Below, piece after piece: positions 45,247 through 56,375 of a stretch of DNA of 64,000 nucleotides. The stretch is taken from positions 9,862,857 through 9,926,856 of the forward strand of contig NC_089863.1 in NCBI RefSeq assembly GCF_036373705.1, given 5' to 3'. Position 1 is the stretch's first letter. Each line of letters starts with the position of its first letter. The position numbers and the translations under genes were made by a program. The notes under the pieces were generated by a model. It was not told the origin of the DNA. It worked only from the letters and a program-made list of their open reading frames with translations, and did not search any database. The stretch is from Amia ocellicauda. Lineage: Eukaryota > Chordata > Actinopteri > Amiiformes > Amiidae.

Positions 45247-45302
45247 GAGACAACAACACAACACTGTCAGTGAACACACGCACACACACACACACACACA
45301 CA
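44454..45302 (-). repeat. Minisatellite built from the GIMAP 3' splice site
   Basis: About 17 units share CTGTCAGTGAAC followed by (CA)n and usually CTGGGGAAACAACACA, CTGGGGACAACAAC or CTGGAGACAACAAC. On the gene strand each full unit reads (TG)n, GTTCACTGACAG, TGTTGTTTCCCCAG, TGTG, which is the sequence of the real acceptor at 44454. The single-copy version precedes the other GIMAP exon at 41493-41545. Confidence 0.9.
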
Positions 45303-45404
45303 TGAACAGAACACTGCACAAGGACCAGCTTTAAAAAAAAAAAAAAAAGACACACAGGTCTGATGACATCTCATGTAATACAAAAATATCCTGAGAACGC
45401 ACCA

Positions 45405-45745
45405 CTGACTAGTTTATCTCTGTGTAACATCACCTTTTCTTTTAATAACACTTATTAAGCGTTTGGGCACTGAAGACACATGTTGGTTAAGTTTAGCAAG
45501 CGGAATTTTCCCCCATTAATCCATTATGCATTTCTTCAGCTGTGCAACAATACGGGGCCTTCTTTGCCTTATTTTGCGCTTCATAATGCGCCATACATTC
45601 TCAATGGGAGACAGGCCAGGACTGCAGGCAGGCCATGCTAACACCTGCACTCTCTGCTTACACAACCATGCGCTTGTAATCTGGGCTGAATGTGGTTTGG
45701 CGTTGTCCTGCTGGAAAATGCAGGGACGTCTCGGAGATCACATGC
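45405..45745 (-). mobile_element. Tc1/mariner transposase relic, DD34E type
   Basis: On the minus strand, about 45720-45560 translates to CIFQQDNAKPHSA, then VLAWPACSPGLSPIENVW and RIMKRKIRQ. 34 residues lie between the Asp and Glu. The usual SPDL is SPGL here. The N-terminal half and the left terminus are missing. It is joined to LINE sequence at about 45870. Confidence 0.8.
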
Positions 45746-45876
45746 ATTCAGATGTGGTTTTCGGCCTTGCCCTTTACACATCGAGATTTGACCGGAGGGT
45801 GATCAGTGCCAAAATTAAGATGAAGATGATTATGCACATGAACATGATTAAGAACATGAAGATGCAGAACGTCTCT

Positions 45877-46178
45877 CAAGGTATTACATGCAGGTAATAC
45901 AAATGTCCACTCATCTGCAATACTGTGTGCAGTTCTGGGCTCCACACTTCAAGAAAGATATCGCTGCTCTAGAGGCAGTTCAGAGGAGAGCAACCAGACT
46001 TATTCCAGGTCTGAAGGGAATGTCCTACTGAGAGACTGAGGAACTGAACCTTTTCACCCTGGAACAGAGGAGACTACGTGGGGACTTGATCCAAGTCTTC
46101 AAAATCATGAGGGGCATCGACCACATCAAACCAGAGGAGCTTTTCCAGATCTGCAGGGACACACGCACCCGGGGACAC
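45877..46178 (+). pseudogene. LINE reverse transcriptase end, 5' part of an interrupted copy
   Basis: It matches 18395-18430 and 19735-19940: GTATTACATGCAGGTAATAC, then [35 protein letters not shown] and IRPEELFQIC-like sequence. At 46178 it is interrupted by a hAT element and continues at 47285. Confidence 0.82.
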
Positions 46179-47276
46179 CAGGGACGGATTATGATTTGCA
46201 ATGGCCCCCCTCCCACCATTTTTTCCTATTCTTTCCCTTAGCTGTGCATTCACAGTAATAGAAAGTGTTCGTTTTGATGATCATGAATATTCAAAATGTT
46301 CTCACTCTGCGTCAAATGCCTGCGCTACCCCTGCGCTAAAAAAGCATTTGTACACATTGTACAGGGTTTACAGAATCAAGGTATTTGTCTCTCCACAAGT
46401 CTAATATTAGCTACACAACAAATAATCAACAATGAGGCAAATTAAGAAATATGAAACACACGTCTTTAATGAATTAACTGTCAAATATACACGTATTTAA
46501 TGCATCACAGGCTGCCGGGTTGCGGGAGTATTATCGTCCAGTTTATTTTAACTAGTCAGTCACTGCACCGGTGCTGTTAAATCCAAGTGTTTAATGCAAT
46601 CGGATATTAACTGTAAGCAGTAAAACATTTCATTGTTTCTGTACGTGGATTTCACTCCATGCTGCTACTAAAACTAATTTCTTCGTGATCGCACTCGGTT
46701 GTTGAAATCCAGTGGTTTTGCAAAGAAATTAGAAATGGACGGAAACATCTTCAGAAAAATGTCTTCGTTCGCTTCCCTGATCTTTTTGGATTTTCTTTTC
46801 CTTAGATCCATTGTTATGCATGAATTAGCAAACAAAAGATATGTGAAGATTTTGACGTCACTAGTTTAATGGTAATAGGTATTACAATCTGATTGGACCA
46901 GTCATTTCAAGCGCCATAGCCACTAAATTCTGATTGGACCAGTAAAAAAAGAAAATCTGTAATTTTCAAATATAATTTCAAACAGGATGGGACAATGGTT
47001 CTATAAGAGGTTTGGAGGCCTTCATATTCACAGGTCCCAATAGTAACAGGAGTACCATCCAGGGAGCCCTCATAGACCAAGATCCTTGTTTAAGAGGCCT
47101 TGTATAGGCTAAAGGACCCATATATTCAAGCATAAATAAACATTTGTTTTCATTGTTGATGGGTTTTCTGTACCAAACTGGATCACACAACCTTAAAGCC
47201 CGGGCCTACCCGGGCTCCTGGTAGTCAAGGGCACCTGGGCACTGGCCCCATTGGCCCAGTCTGAAATCCATCCCTG
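46179..47276. mobile_element. Non-autonomous hAT element nested in a LINE
   Basis: The element is 1098 bp, starts CAGGGACGGATT and ends AATCCATCCCTG, giving inverted repeats of about 12-13 bp with one mismatch. It is flanked on both sides by GGGGACAC (46171-46178 and 47277-47284). The interrupted LINE reads ACCCGGGACACAAATGG in the undisturbed copy near 19940, confirming the site. No transposase frame is present inside. Confidence 0.93.
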
Positions 47277-47420
47277 GGGGACACAAATGGAAATTGGGCT
47301 TCAAGGCATTCAAGACAGAAAACAGGAGACACTTCTTCACTCAGAGAGGCGTCAAAATCTGGACAAACTCCCCAGCGATGTGGTAGAAGCTGAAAACCTA
47401 ACCTACACCTATGCCAGTGA
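47277..47420 (+). pseudogene. LINE reverse transcriptase end, 3' part of the interrupted copy
   Basis: Target duplication GGGGACAC followed by the LINE tail (ACACAAATGGAAATTGGGCT, then CACTTCTTCACTCAGAGAGG and ACAAACTCCCCAGCGATGTG), homologous to 19936-20060. Confidence 0.85.
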
Positions 47421-48453
47421 GATTGGAATGCAGGTATAGTCTTTTGTCACAGCCCCCTTTCTTTTGGTGTGGTGTTTTGATGTATTACATATATTATAGT
47501 TAAAGATTGTTTATACAGTTTATTGAATTTGTGTAAAGCACTTTAAATGTATTTGTATTTTGTTTTCTTTTGAGCATTATTATTATTCATTTTTATAGGA
47601 GCAGTGAACATTTGACTGTTCTATGGCTGCTACTGGGGAGAGTCGTTTGCTACATAGATTGGCCGTCAAAATGCATTTTGTAACTATTAAACATTGTATT
47701 TTATTTGTTTTATATGTACTTTGTAATAAAGATCCTTGCCTTATTGATTTGGCAGAAAACACCATTTATTCTTCCATTCAGTTGGAAAGGAATTAAGCAT
47801 TAAAGTGATTTTATTGATTTGGAATTCCCTTTGGTCCAGGAATAATTAAAGGGTGGCATAGTCATTTCAACCATAGAGTAACCAGGGTGCCACATTCAAA
47901 TATTCAATGAATTATCCCACCTCTACTAAAGACTTAGGCATGCGTTCATATTTAGCTGCAAAGACTTGCTTAAGAATGAAAATAAATTATAATACACATG
48001 AGTTTGGCCCGTTTACCAATTTCTCACTGCTATCTGCTAAATGAATGGTACGTATATCAAATAAAAGCTCTCCAGTGTTATAGGGATCAATAGGATCAGA
48101 CAAACTTGATGGTTGATCGGAAAGTAGACTGATCACTGTTTTATCTAAGATAGATAGATATTAGGACCAAAGTACTGTACAATAGAACTGCACTATAAAG
48201 GGATTCTGTTTGAAGATGGAAGACAGTCATAGCGAATGAGTGGAAAGAGGGAGTGATGAACAAGAGTGAGGGGGTGGAGCAAGTGCGCTTGCATTTTAAA
48301 GATGTTTATTGGTTTTGTTTCGTTTTTTTCACCGATCATGCATTCCTTTGGTCAGGCTGCACAGATTTTTAAGCAAATTAAGCAATTAATGGTGTTGGGA
48401 CTAAAACTGAGATGTCTTCAGATGTGTTACAGGGACAGTTTGGTTGGACTCAC
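47421..48453. other. Intergenic, nothing recognised
   Basis: AT-rich DNA without recognisable exons or transposon ends. Several short frames exist on both strands without family resemblance. Confidence 0.4.
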
Positions 48454-48555
48454 AGTCAATTAAATTGCCTCTGCTATTACACCGCTTGGCCTCTGGCTCC
48501 TCAGTCTTCACAGGACCTGCTCTCTTCAATGGGATCATTGTCGCTACTGATCTTC
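48454..48555 (-). CDS. Short internal exon, copy A, unknown family
   Basis: On the minus strand an acceptor (CTTTATCTGCAG) precedes about 102 nt, followed by a strong donor (GTGAGTCCAACC). One frame reads SVATMIPLKRAGPVKTEEPE then AKRCNSRGNLID. The exon and its flanks are repeated at 49245-49327. I do not recognise the protein. The repetition of borders as well as coding-like sequence argues for a real duplicated exon. Confidence 0.45.
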
Positions 48556-49244
48556 CTGCAGATAAAGGACAGAGACAGACACACAGCAATGAACACACTC
48601 TGAGCCGGGAGCTACAGCAGCAGCTTCAGCAGTATTTCTTTATGATTATGATATTCAATACAAGACAATAAGACTAATGTGTCTAACTCCGAGTAAACAT
48701 TTCTTCAATAAAAACTTGACACTCATCTCTCCCTGAAATAGTAATTGGTGCAGTTAATTCAGTTTTGAGATGCACACAGCTGTCCTGACAGATTACCTTT
48801 ATCAGGATCTTTAGATTAATCACAATCACTGATCCATCACTAACAAAGTCCCAAGTTCAAGTCTTCTCATTTGAGAGCCATTATACAAACATCACTGTAC
48901 CTTAACACTGACTTGGGCTGCACTTCACTGCTGACTGGAGTTTTGAGACTCTCAGGGTGAAAGATCAGTGTAGAAACTGAATTAAACTGCAGTGTATAAT
49001 CATTTCCAACATGAATAAACCCAAGGCTGACTTCCCATCTCTTCTGAACTGAGGCTTCAGCCAACCTGCAGTTAGCTATTGTGCTCTGGTAACAGACAGG
49101 TGGGGTGTACAGTGTGGGGGGGCCTGGTTAGGGGAGACACAGTGTGACACAGAACGGCTCCATGTCAGATAGAGCCAGTGACAGTGTGGTGACTATAGAG
49201 AGATGTGTTCAGATGTGATACAGGGACAGTTTGGTTGGACTCAC
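48556..49244. other. Between the duplicated exons
   Basis: A minus-strand frame at 49064-48867 (SVQKRWEVSLGFIHVGNDYT) might be part of the same gene, but no family is recognised. Confidence 0.3.
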
Positions 49245-49327
49245 AGTTGGTGTAAATGTCTCTGCTCTCACAGCGCTTGGCCTCTGGATCCTCAGTCTTC
49301 ACAGACACAGCTCTCCTCACTGGCTTC
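49245..49327 (-). CDS. Short internal exon, copy B, unknown family
   Basis: It has the same layout as copy A: acceptor with CTTTAGCTACAG, then coding KPVRRAVSVKTEDPEAKRC and ESRDIYTN, then GTGAGTCCAACC. It is 83 nt by the aligned borders. The motif VKTE(D/E)PEAKRC is shared by both copies. A candidate first exon or promoter for a minus-strand gene lies near 53350. Confidence 0.45.
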
Positions 49328-50304
49328 CTGTAGCTAAAGGACAGAGACAGACATACAGCCATGAAAAAACTCTAGAGATACTGAACATCTTCAGCACTAT
49401 TCCTCTCTTACTACCAGTAGGACAGTGCAGGTGTGTCTAGGGACCCCCCACCTCTGTCCACTCTTACCAGTGGCCTGGGCTGATGCTGAGCTGACCCAGA
49501 TTCTGTAGGGGGTGGAGGGTCGGACCTGTCATATGAACATCCATTTAAATTGTGAAATTAGAAAAAATATGACAATATTTGCATATGCATAGATGGCATA
49601 GTTAAAAAAGGTTTGTTGCATGATATGTAATATAAAAAGTATTCAAATCCACAAAGTGAGTCAAAAATCAAACAAAGCACATACTCCTGGTCTGCAGTGA
49701 CTGCCCCTCCACTTGAATATGATGTTGACAACATTAGATAAAGAGAAAATGTTAAAAAGGAACCAAAAAACATTATAATAAAAAAGTACAAACATGAATA
49801 AAAACACAATAATATTAATTAATTACCCTAATCGCTTTACATGTTAATGCAGTATTATTATCAATTGTAGTATTTAGATATGGTTAAACTGTGCTGTGGG
49901 AACTCTAGTGTGAGTGGACATAGTATCCACCATTTCCCAAAAGATCCCATAAGGCGACTTTGGGTTTAATTTGTGCAAACGAAAAAGAAAGATTTTTTCT
50001 GTCACTTCACCCCTGACAGATTTTCAAATGCCGTAGAAGTCGCGATGCGGTTAACCAAGAAATGCAGATTAAAACCTAGGTATGTACCCACATACAGCCT
50101 GTACAATAATTACAAACAATAACAACAACAAAAGCCTGGGGTCCGTCCTCGTACTTGGCATAAACTCAGAATGTTTCGTTCTCCAAAGTGAGTTTAAAGT
50201 TCAGGCAGCTCTGTTACCAGAGCAACATGTCCAGCATCTTAACCCTGCTCCCTAGCAGGTGAACATGAAGTTAGCCGGCTAAGAGTCTGAATGTATTTAA
50301 TCAG
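49328..50304. other. Intergenic, nothing recognised
   Basis: AT-rich, no exon. A minus-strand frame 49558-49809 is hydrophobic and Ser/Tyr-rich but has no family likeness. Confidence 0.4.
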
Positions 50305-50690
50305 AGCCCTGTCTAGGCATTAGCAACATAGCGGCCACTTAGGGCCCCCGGCCGCTAGGGGACCCCTAGCAAAAATGTATAATAAATACATAAAAACATA
50401 TTTTCAATGATTTTCTATAATTGCTTTTCATTACATTTTCAATTTTCAATGAACTTATAGATTGTGTTTATGAGGGAGTCGTACCCAGGGGCATTATGGA
50501 ATCATAATTTATATGCTGTAAACCTGCCATCGATCTGCGGCTGCGTATGCGTCCTTACGGTGTGGGTGTGGCAGAAAATAAGGAAAAAAACGTCTAGGAT
50601 TGCGACCAAATTATAATGTCGGAAAAAAGACCAAGAATATACAAATCTGGCTGGTAAAAAAAAAATGATGCTTTGTATACTGGCTAAAGT
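50305..50690 (+). mobile_element. 5' end of a hAT element with transposase start
   Basis: The G/C-rich start GGGCCCCCGGCCGCTAGGGG resembles the first 100 bp of ZMYM1-like hAT elements in fish. At 50617 ATG begins SEKRPRIYKSGW and then a stop, resembling the basic N-terminus of that transposase family. Nothing further of the gene follows. Confidence 0.5.
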
Positions 50691-51624
50691 AACTGTTTTA
50701 GTGAGGATTACATACTAGATAGCTAGCTGTCTGTTTTTTTTCTCTCTCGTTGCTTTAATTGGACAGTCCAAGTTCACCTTACCTGCCACCAAATAGTGTT
50801 TTATTATAACATGGTGGCTGTGTATTTGCATCTATAGCGAGTTTTACCTTGAATAGGATCTGCAAGAGTTTTGTTCAATTGTTTCCAGTATAAATCTATG
50901 CTATAACACTGCAACCTAGTTCTGCAGCATCAATGATCAAGTTAGCTAATTAGCTATTAAGTTAAAATCAGCAAATGGGATTTGGATAGACTTATTTAAA
51001 CCTGCAAAGTGTGTAATAAATATCAGTCAGGACATTTGTTGACTAACAGACACATGAAGGGGTGCTGCTGACTAGGACTAAGCCTGGGGAGAAAATCTAT
51101 AAACCACTAAATGTATGTCATAGGGAAATCTGGAGGATTAGTGGTAGGAGTGTTTAGCATAATAAATGAGTCAAAAAATTAATATATAGATTATGAATAA
51201 AAGTTTAGTCTAAATCTAAATGTTAAATCTAAATCTAAGTTCTAAATCTATATCTAAATGTGAATTATCAGGGATCAGCCTGCGAATAGAGTTTAACACT
51301 ATACACTTGTAATGTAAAGTGTAGACGTGACAAGTAAATATCCCAGTTCAAACTCAGAGCCAGCTTCTTATCTATTTATTTACCTTCCCCACATTCCCTA
51401 TCTTTAAGGAACTGTAATACAAATAGGCTGTAATCAAGATCAAACACAGTACATGTTTCAACAGCCTGGAAATAATTTATACACCTACATGATCAATATG
51501 TTTCTATATGGTATACTGTTGTCCAGCACAGAGCTCTATGTAATATCTGCATCAGTCTGGGATAAATTATATTGAACACCACCGCGTTTGGGGATCACTG
51601 ACATTGAGGCAAATAAAAAACAAT
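50691..51624. other. Intergenic, nothing recognised
   Basis: AT-rich with AAATCTAAAT-type simple repeats near 51200-51260. No exon. Confidence 0.4.
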
Positions 51625-51790
51625 ACACCTGATTTGCTATTGTTTGTCCGGCTTCTTCTCTGGCTTTTGCAGACACAGCAGTATTAGATTTATTCAATAT
51701 AATGTTCTTTGCCTCCTTATACCCTTCAATAATTAGCTGCTGTTCAGCACCGCAGTGAAGGGCAGCAGCTCTTCTGCCATCGACAAATCA
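51625..51790 (-). pseudogene. Myb/SANT-like DNA-binding fragment, Harbinger-associated type
   Basis: On the minus strand one frame reads QQLIIEGYKEAKNIILNKSN then TAVSAKAREEAGQTIANQ. This resembles the Myb/SANT-like protein encoded with PIF/Harbinger transposons in fish (a Trp usually precedes QxIA; here Gly). It is followed by a GTGTAT that could be a donor. Only this block is present. Confidence 0.5.
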
Positions 51791-52148
51791 GGGTTTAGGT
51801 GCAACTCAACGTCCTTTCGTATCCAAATACACGATACGCGACACCTGGCTTGAGCTAACGAGCTAATTAATTCAGAGATGAAATCTCAAATGTTCAGTTT
51901 ATAGTTTTAGCAGAACCACAAAGACACAGCAACAGCGCACTGGCTTGACAGACTCCATTCTTCTACCTCACAGCCCTATTCCCAGTCCTGTCCCCACTAT
52001 AAAAAAAAAGACAAATCACTAGATGAGGATGATGTCCCATCACAGCAATCTCTTTCAACAGACTGCAGCAAATTCGACTTGTGTCATGATTTAAAAATAA
52101 ATAAATGAATAAATAAATAAATAAACAAACAAACCTTTATCACATGTA

Positions 52149-52948
52149 CAGTGGGGGGGGGAAAGTATTTGATCCCCTGCTGATTTTGTACGTTTGCCCA
52201 CTGACAAAGAAATGATCAGTCTATAATTTTAATGGTAGGTGTATTTTAACAGTGAGAGACAGAATAACAACAAAAAAATCCAGAAAAACGCATTTCAAAA
52301 AAGTTATACATTGATTTGCATGTTAATGAGGGAAATAAGTATTTGACCCCTTCGACTTAGTACTTGGTGGCAAAACCCTTGTTGGCAATCACAGAGGTCA
52401 GACGTTTCTTGGAGTTGGCCACCAGGTTTGCACACATCTCAGGAGGGATTTTGTCCCACTCCTCCACACTTGTCACCTTCTCACCAAGCTGCTTGGCGAT
52501 GGTCTTGTAGCCCATTCCAGCCTTGTGTAGGTCTACAATCTTGTCCCTGACATCCTTGGACAGCTCTTTGGTCTTGGCCGTGGTGGAGAGTTTGGAATCT
52601 GATTGATTGATTGCTTCTGTGGACAGGTGTCTTTTAAACAGGTAACGAGCTGAGATTAGGAGAGTCCCTTTAAGAGAGTGCTCCTAATCTCAGCTCGTTA
52701 CCTGTATAAAAGACACCTGGGAGCCAGAAATCTTGCTGATTGATAGGGGATCAAATACTTATTTCCCTCATTAACATGCAAATCATTGTATAACTTTTTT
52801 GAAATGCGTTTTTCTGGATTTTTTTGTTGTTATTCTGTCTCTCCCTGTTAAAATACACCTACCATTAAAATTATAGACTGAACATTTCTTTGTCAGTGGG
52901 CAAACGTACAAAATCAGCAGGGGATCAAATACTCCCCCCCCCCCACTG
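52149..52948 (-). mobile_element. 800-bp internally deleted Tc1 element with long terminal repeats
   Basis: Inverted terminal repeats of about 200 bp start CAGTGGGGG and include AAAGTATTTGATCCCCTGCT; TA flanks both ends (52147-52148 and 52949-52950). Inside, the minus strand joins the transposase N-terminus to its C-terminus in frame (see 52357-52581). A hairpin with arms of about 40 bp occupies 52624-52720. It is non-autonomous. Confidence 0.9.
52357..52581 (-). pseudogene. Miniature Tc1 reading frame: DNA-binding start fused to C-terminal tail
   Basis: Frame of 74 codons: AKTKELSKDVRDKIVDLHKA and GMGYKTIAKQLGEKVTS are the first helix-turn-helix; they join VEEWDKIPPEMCANLVANSK and end IANKGFATKY, the usual last residues. 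The catalytic DDE region is deleted without breaking the frame. The usual ATG is ACG here (52579-52581), so translation would need another start. Confidence 0.75.
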
Positions 52949-53229
52949 TACTGTTATGATTAAATAGGGTAGTATTTAATAGGAGTAATTTGGCCAAATG
53001 CTGATATGCTGTATGTCCTTTCTTTACTTAATACACAAACGTAGTGTATGACTGTACAGTCTGCAAATATTGATTCTTATCCTTCTGAGACCCACCACAA
53101 ACAGATATTTAATTATAAGTTGTAATATTTAACGTGTTATTAAATGAAAAATGTACCAAAACCATTTTTTAACGTTCCCTTACAATTTTAGTGCATTAAT
53201 CTTTGTAATACAGTGCAGATAATACAACC

Positions 53230-53460
53230 ACGACACCACTGCTTGTAACCCACAACCTCGGACAGACGACACAGCAGCGCCGCTGAACAGACTCTCCATC
53301 CCGGCGCCCCTGAACCCCAGACTCTCTTTACCTGGACCAGTCCGTCTCCTCTGGCGCTTATAAAATGGCGAAGGAGAAATTCAGTGTAAACTTTTCACTT
53401 CCTCAAGTTTAACACAAACACGTCAAACATGTTTCACAGGTGTGCAGAGCTCTTAGTCTG
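53230..53460 (-). promoter_or_regulatory. Candidate promoter/first exon, minus strand
   Basis: On the minus strand a TATA-like TTATAAG lies close to CGCCAGAGGAGACGGACTGG, then TCCAG|GTAAAGAGAG, a good splice donor at about 53333. CpG content is raised between 53230 and 53360. It could be the non-coding first exon of the gene that uses the exons at 49.3 and 48.5 kb. This is inference from position only. Confidence 0.3.
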
Positions 53461-53619
53461 TTTCCTGTTGCTGACACTGCTGCGCTGCCTCCTCCAGTAT
53501 CACACACTTCAAATGAACGGCAGTATCACCATATATGTATACATACATATATACTGTATACATATATATGAGGATAATAATACATTGAAATGCTCTCACA
53601 CACTAGCGTCTTATTTTCT

Positions 53620-53654
<35 letters not shown>

Positions 53655-54059
53655 TATGCAGATGTGGTAAATTTGGCAATTTATATTTATGTTGAAATAA
53701 TTTCTGTAAAAACAAGTCTACAGTTTGAATCTGACATATACACTGGTTTGTAATTGAGAAAGGTAGAGAAGGAAGTCAATTTTAAAACTATTTTATAGTG
53801 ATATGTGGTTGTGAAGCAAAGATATTTGAGTAAAAATCTGCCTGATTTCATGGAGAATTTGAGCTACATTTTTTGACTCCAAGATGTCTCACATTTCAGG
53901 TATTTAATTTTCAAAGTTTTATGGGGGAGGGGGAGGTCCCAAAAAAATCTTCATTCCTCTTGCCCCCTTGAGTACAGATACACTCTACAGATACACACAC
54001 ACACACACTACAGATAGACAAAAATGCTAAGCAGGACCTGTTGATCTCGATTTTAGATC
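53461..54059. other. Intergenic; (ATT)n repeat
   Basis: (ATT)n at about 53624-53656 and a short CA run near 53990. No exon. Confidence 0.45.
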
Positions 54060-55090
54060 AAGATGGCAAGAGGAAAGGATCTTAGTGACTTTGAAAGAGG
54101 GGTCATTATTGGGGCACGAATGGCAGGAGCTTCAGTCACAAAGACGCTCAACTGGCTCGTGTTTCAATAGGAACAGTGACTCAAGTTACATCTGCATTTA
54201 GATCTATGGGAAATACATCAGTAAATATGGTTGGAAATTGCAGTAGAAAGCACACAATTGATGACCATGATGCTCATGCGTTACTGCGATATGTAAGGAA
54301 ATACAGAAGAGCAACTCTTTCCCAGGTGACTGAGAATGTCAATGCAGGACGTGATCAGACTGTGTCAGCAGGAACAGTCCATTGAAAACGACACAAAGAG
54401 AGATATTATAGTAGGGCTGCAGTGCATAAACCCCTCATTACAAAGACAAATGCACATCTGAGAGTTCAGTAGGTGCAAAAACCATAGACACTGGTCTACA
54501 GAAATGTGGAAAAAAGTGATCTGTTCAGATGAGTCATCCTTCACCATATTCTGGACAAGTGGGCGAGTGCATGTGTGGGACACCAAGAGAACAGTACAGG
54601 CCTGACTGCTGGACCCCTACAGTGAGGGGGTCCGGAGGCTCTGTTATGCTGTGGGGGGCATTTTCCTGGCATGGTTTGGGTCCACTTGTCCCCTTAGAGG
54701 GAAGGGTCACTGCAAATCATTACAGAGTTATTCTGAGTGATCACCTTTATCCTATGTTGACACATTTCTCTCCTGATGGGAGTGGTCTCTTCCAGGATGA
54801 CAATGCCCATCCACAGGGCACGAGGGGCACTGAATAGTTTGATGAGTATGAAAATGATGTGAATCATATGCTATGGCCTTCACAGTCACCAGATCTCAAC
54901 CCAACTGAACACCTATGAACGTGTTAGACAGCGCTCTCCACCACCATCATCAAAACACCAAATGAGGGAATATCTTTTGGAAGAATGATATTCATCCATC
55001 CAGTAGAGTCCAGACACTCGTACAATCTGTGCCAAGAGCATTGAAGCTGTTCTGGTGGCTCGTGTAGCTCAACACCTCACTGAGACACTT
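54060..55090 (+). mobile_element. Degenerate Tc1-like element
   Basis: Conceptual plus-strand transposase: MARGKDLSDFERGVIIGARM from 54063, then a frameshift, RKYRRATLSQVTENVNAGRD, CSDESSFTIFW near 54535, GSVMLWGAFSWHGLGPLVPL, FQDDNAHPQ near 54795, and WPSQSPDLNPTEHL near 54885. Stops and frameshifts separate these and both termini are unclear. It is dead. Confidence 0.82.
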
Positions 55091-55139
55091 TATGTTGGTT
55101 TTTCCCTTTACTTTGTCCCCCGTCTGTATATATAGCTTT

Positions 55140-55320
55140 GCTAAAGTATTCAGAACCTTCTTTGGTGTCCCATTTTATTATGTTACAAAATGATGCATAT
55201 TTGTTTGTAGCTTGGAATATTTTAATTGAAGACTTTTAAGGGTATAACAAGTTCAACAACATAAAAAAATGAAATGTGTTGATTGAAAAAGTATTCAGAC
55301 CCATCCATGGGCACCTACAT
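55140..55320. mobile_element. Terminal repeat remnant of a Tc1-like element
   Basis: GCTAAAGTATTCAGAACCTTC with a second AAAGTATTCAGACCC near 55286 resembles the outer terminal repeat of Sleeping Beauty-type Tc1 elements. No transposase is attached. Confidence 0.45.
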
Positions 55321-56171
55321 TTATTTGAAAGTGGGGCAGAATCCAAACTTGAGCAGGCAGTGTGCAAATTTGATTCCAATGTATTTGCTATATGCATTAC
55401 TAGCCTTCACTTTAAAGAATCAAATGCACTGCTATCAATTGAGTGTTCATGCATATATGGTATCAACCAAATAAACACGCTGTCTGAGACATCATGAGGT
55501 TTTGTTTATTCACACATAGCAATACTAGATGATCATTAAAAAAAATCCTGGTTTCCTCTCAGTATCGAACAACCTGCAGAGTGTTTCTAATGCAGTGCTG
55601 GACAGCAGTTATCAATTCCTTTCAATCACCAACTCCAACTGACTCGACTCTCTATACCTTATTTTGAATGGGAAAACAGAGGAAACAGTAATGTTTTTAC
55701 ATGAATGAAGTTAACTTAAATATGCATCTTTACTTTACAATGTCCCCAAAGTATTAGCCCTGCCTGTAAAGCAGCAAGAGAAATCTGACACAGTGGCCTC
55801 AAGGTCAAGATCATCCAACCTTGCTTTGTGTGTATGGAAAATAAGGAAATGGTTTACTTTTGTCTGCAACATTGAGGCCAGTTTTACATCTTCTTAAACC
55901 AGAATATCCTCTCTCAGCTGAAGCACACAAGCGGAGAAAACCTGTCACATCTGATGTTTATAAAAAAAACACGTTGATCAGCCGATACATGCTCATATGT
56001 CAAGATAACCGAGGCTTCATACAAACTGCACAAAACCTTGTCTCAGTCTTGCAGGTGTGTTACATTGGAAACAACAAACAAGCAACAGAACACTTTTAAG
56101 CTGATTCCATATTGCAATTCAAAATAAAGTCTCATTATCCTCGTCTATCTTTATTTTCACATTCCACATAA
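55321..56171. other. Intergenic, nothing recognised
   Basis: No exon, RNA or element end was recognised. Confidence 0.4.
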
Positions 56172-56375
56172 ACCGATCAACCATAACATTATGACCACCT
56201 GCCTAATATTGTGTAGGTCCCTCTTTTGCCGCCAAAACAGCCCTGACTTGGACTCCACTAGACCTCTGAAGGAGTGCTGTGGTATCTGCCACCAAGACGT
56301 TAGCAGCAGATCCTTTAAGTCCTGTAAGTTGCGAGGTGGGGCCTCCATGGATCAGACTTGTTTGTCCAACACATT
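56172..56375 (-). mobile_element. End fragment of the GATCAGCCATAACATTATG Tc1 family
   Basis: It matches 5895-6090: terminal repeat CGATCAACCATAACATTATG, then the C-terminal transposase coding end (minus strand) including [19 protein letters not shown] sequence. It breaks off near 56375. An 18-bp word AATATTAGATCAGTCTTC is repeated at about 56391 and 56505. Confidence 0.82.

Noticed and set aside
44303..45334. Cys/Val-rich frames over the GIMAP upstream array
   Set aside because: Repeat-derived translation of (CA)n and the acceptor-like unit.
53429..53695. Possible signal-peptide protein (CAELLVCFLLLTLLRCLL)
   Set aside because: The frame runs into TA and ATT repeats with a poly-Tyr tail. 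No homologue is recognised, and the better signal here is a splice donor on the other strand.
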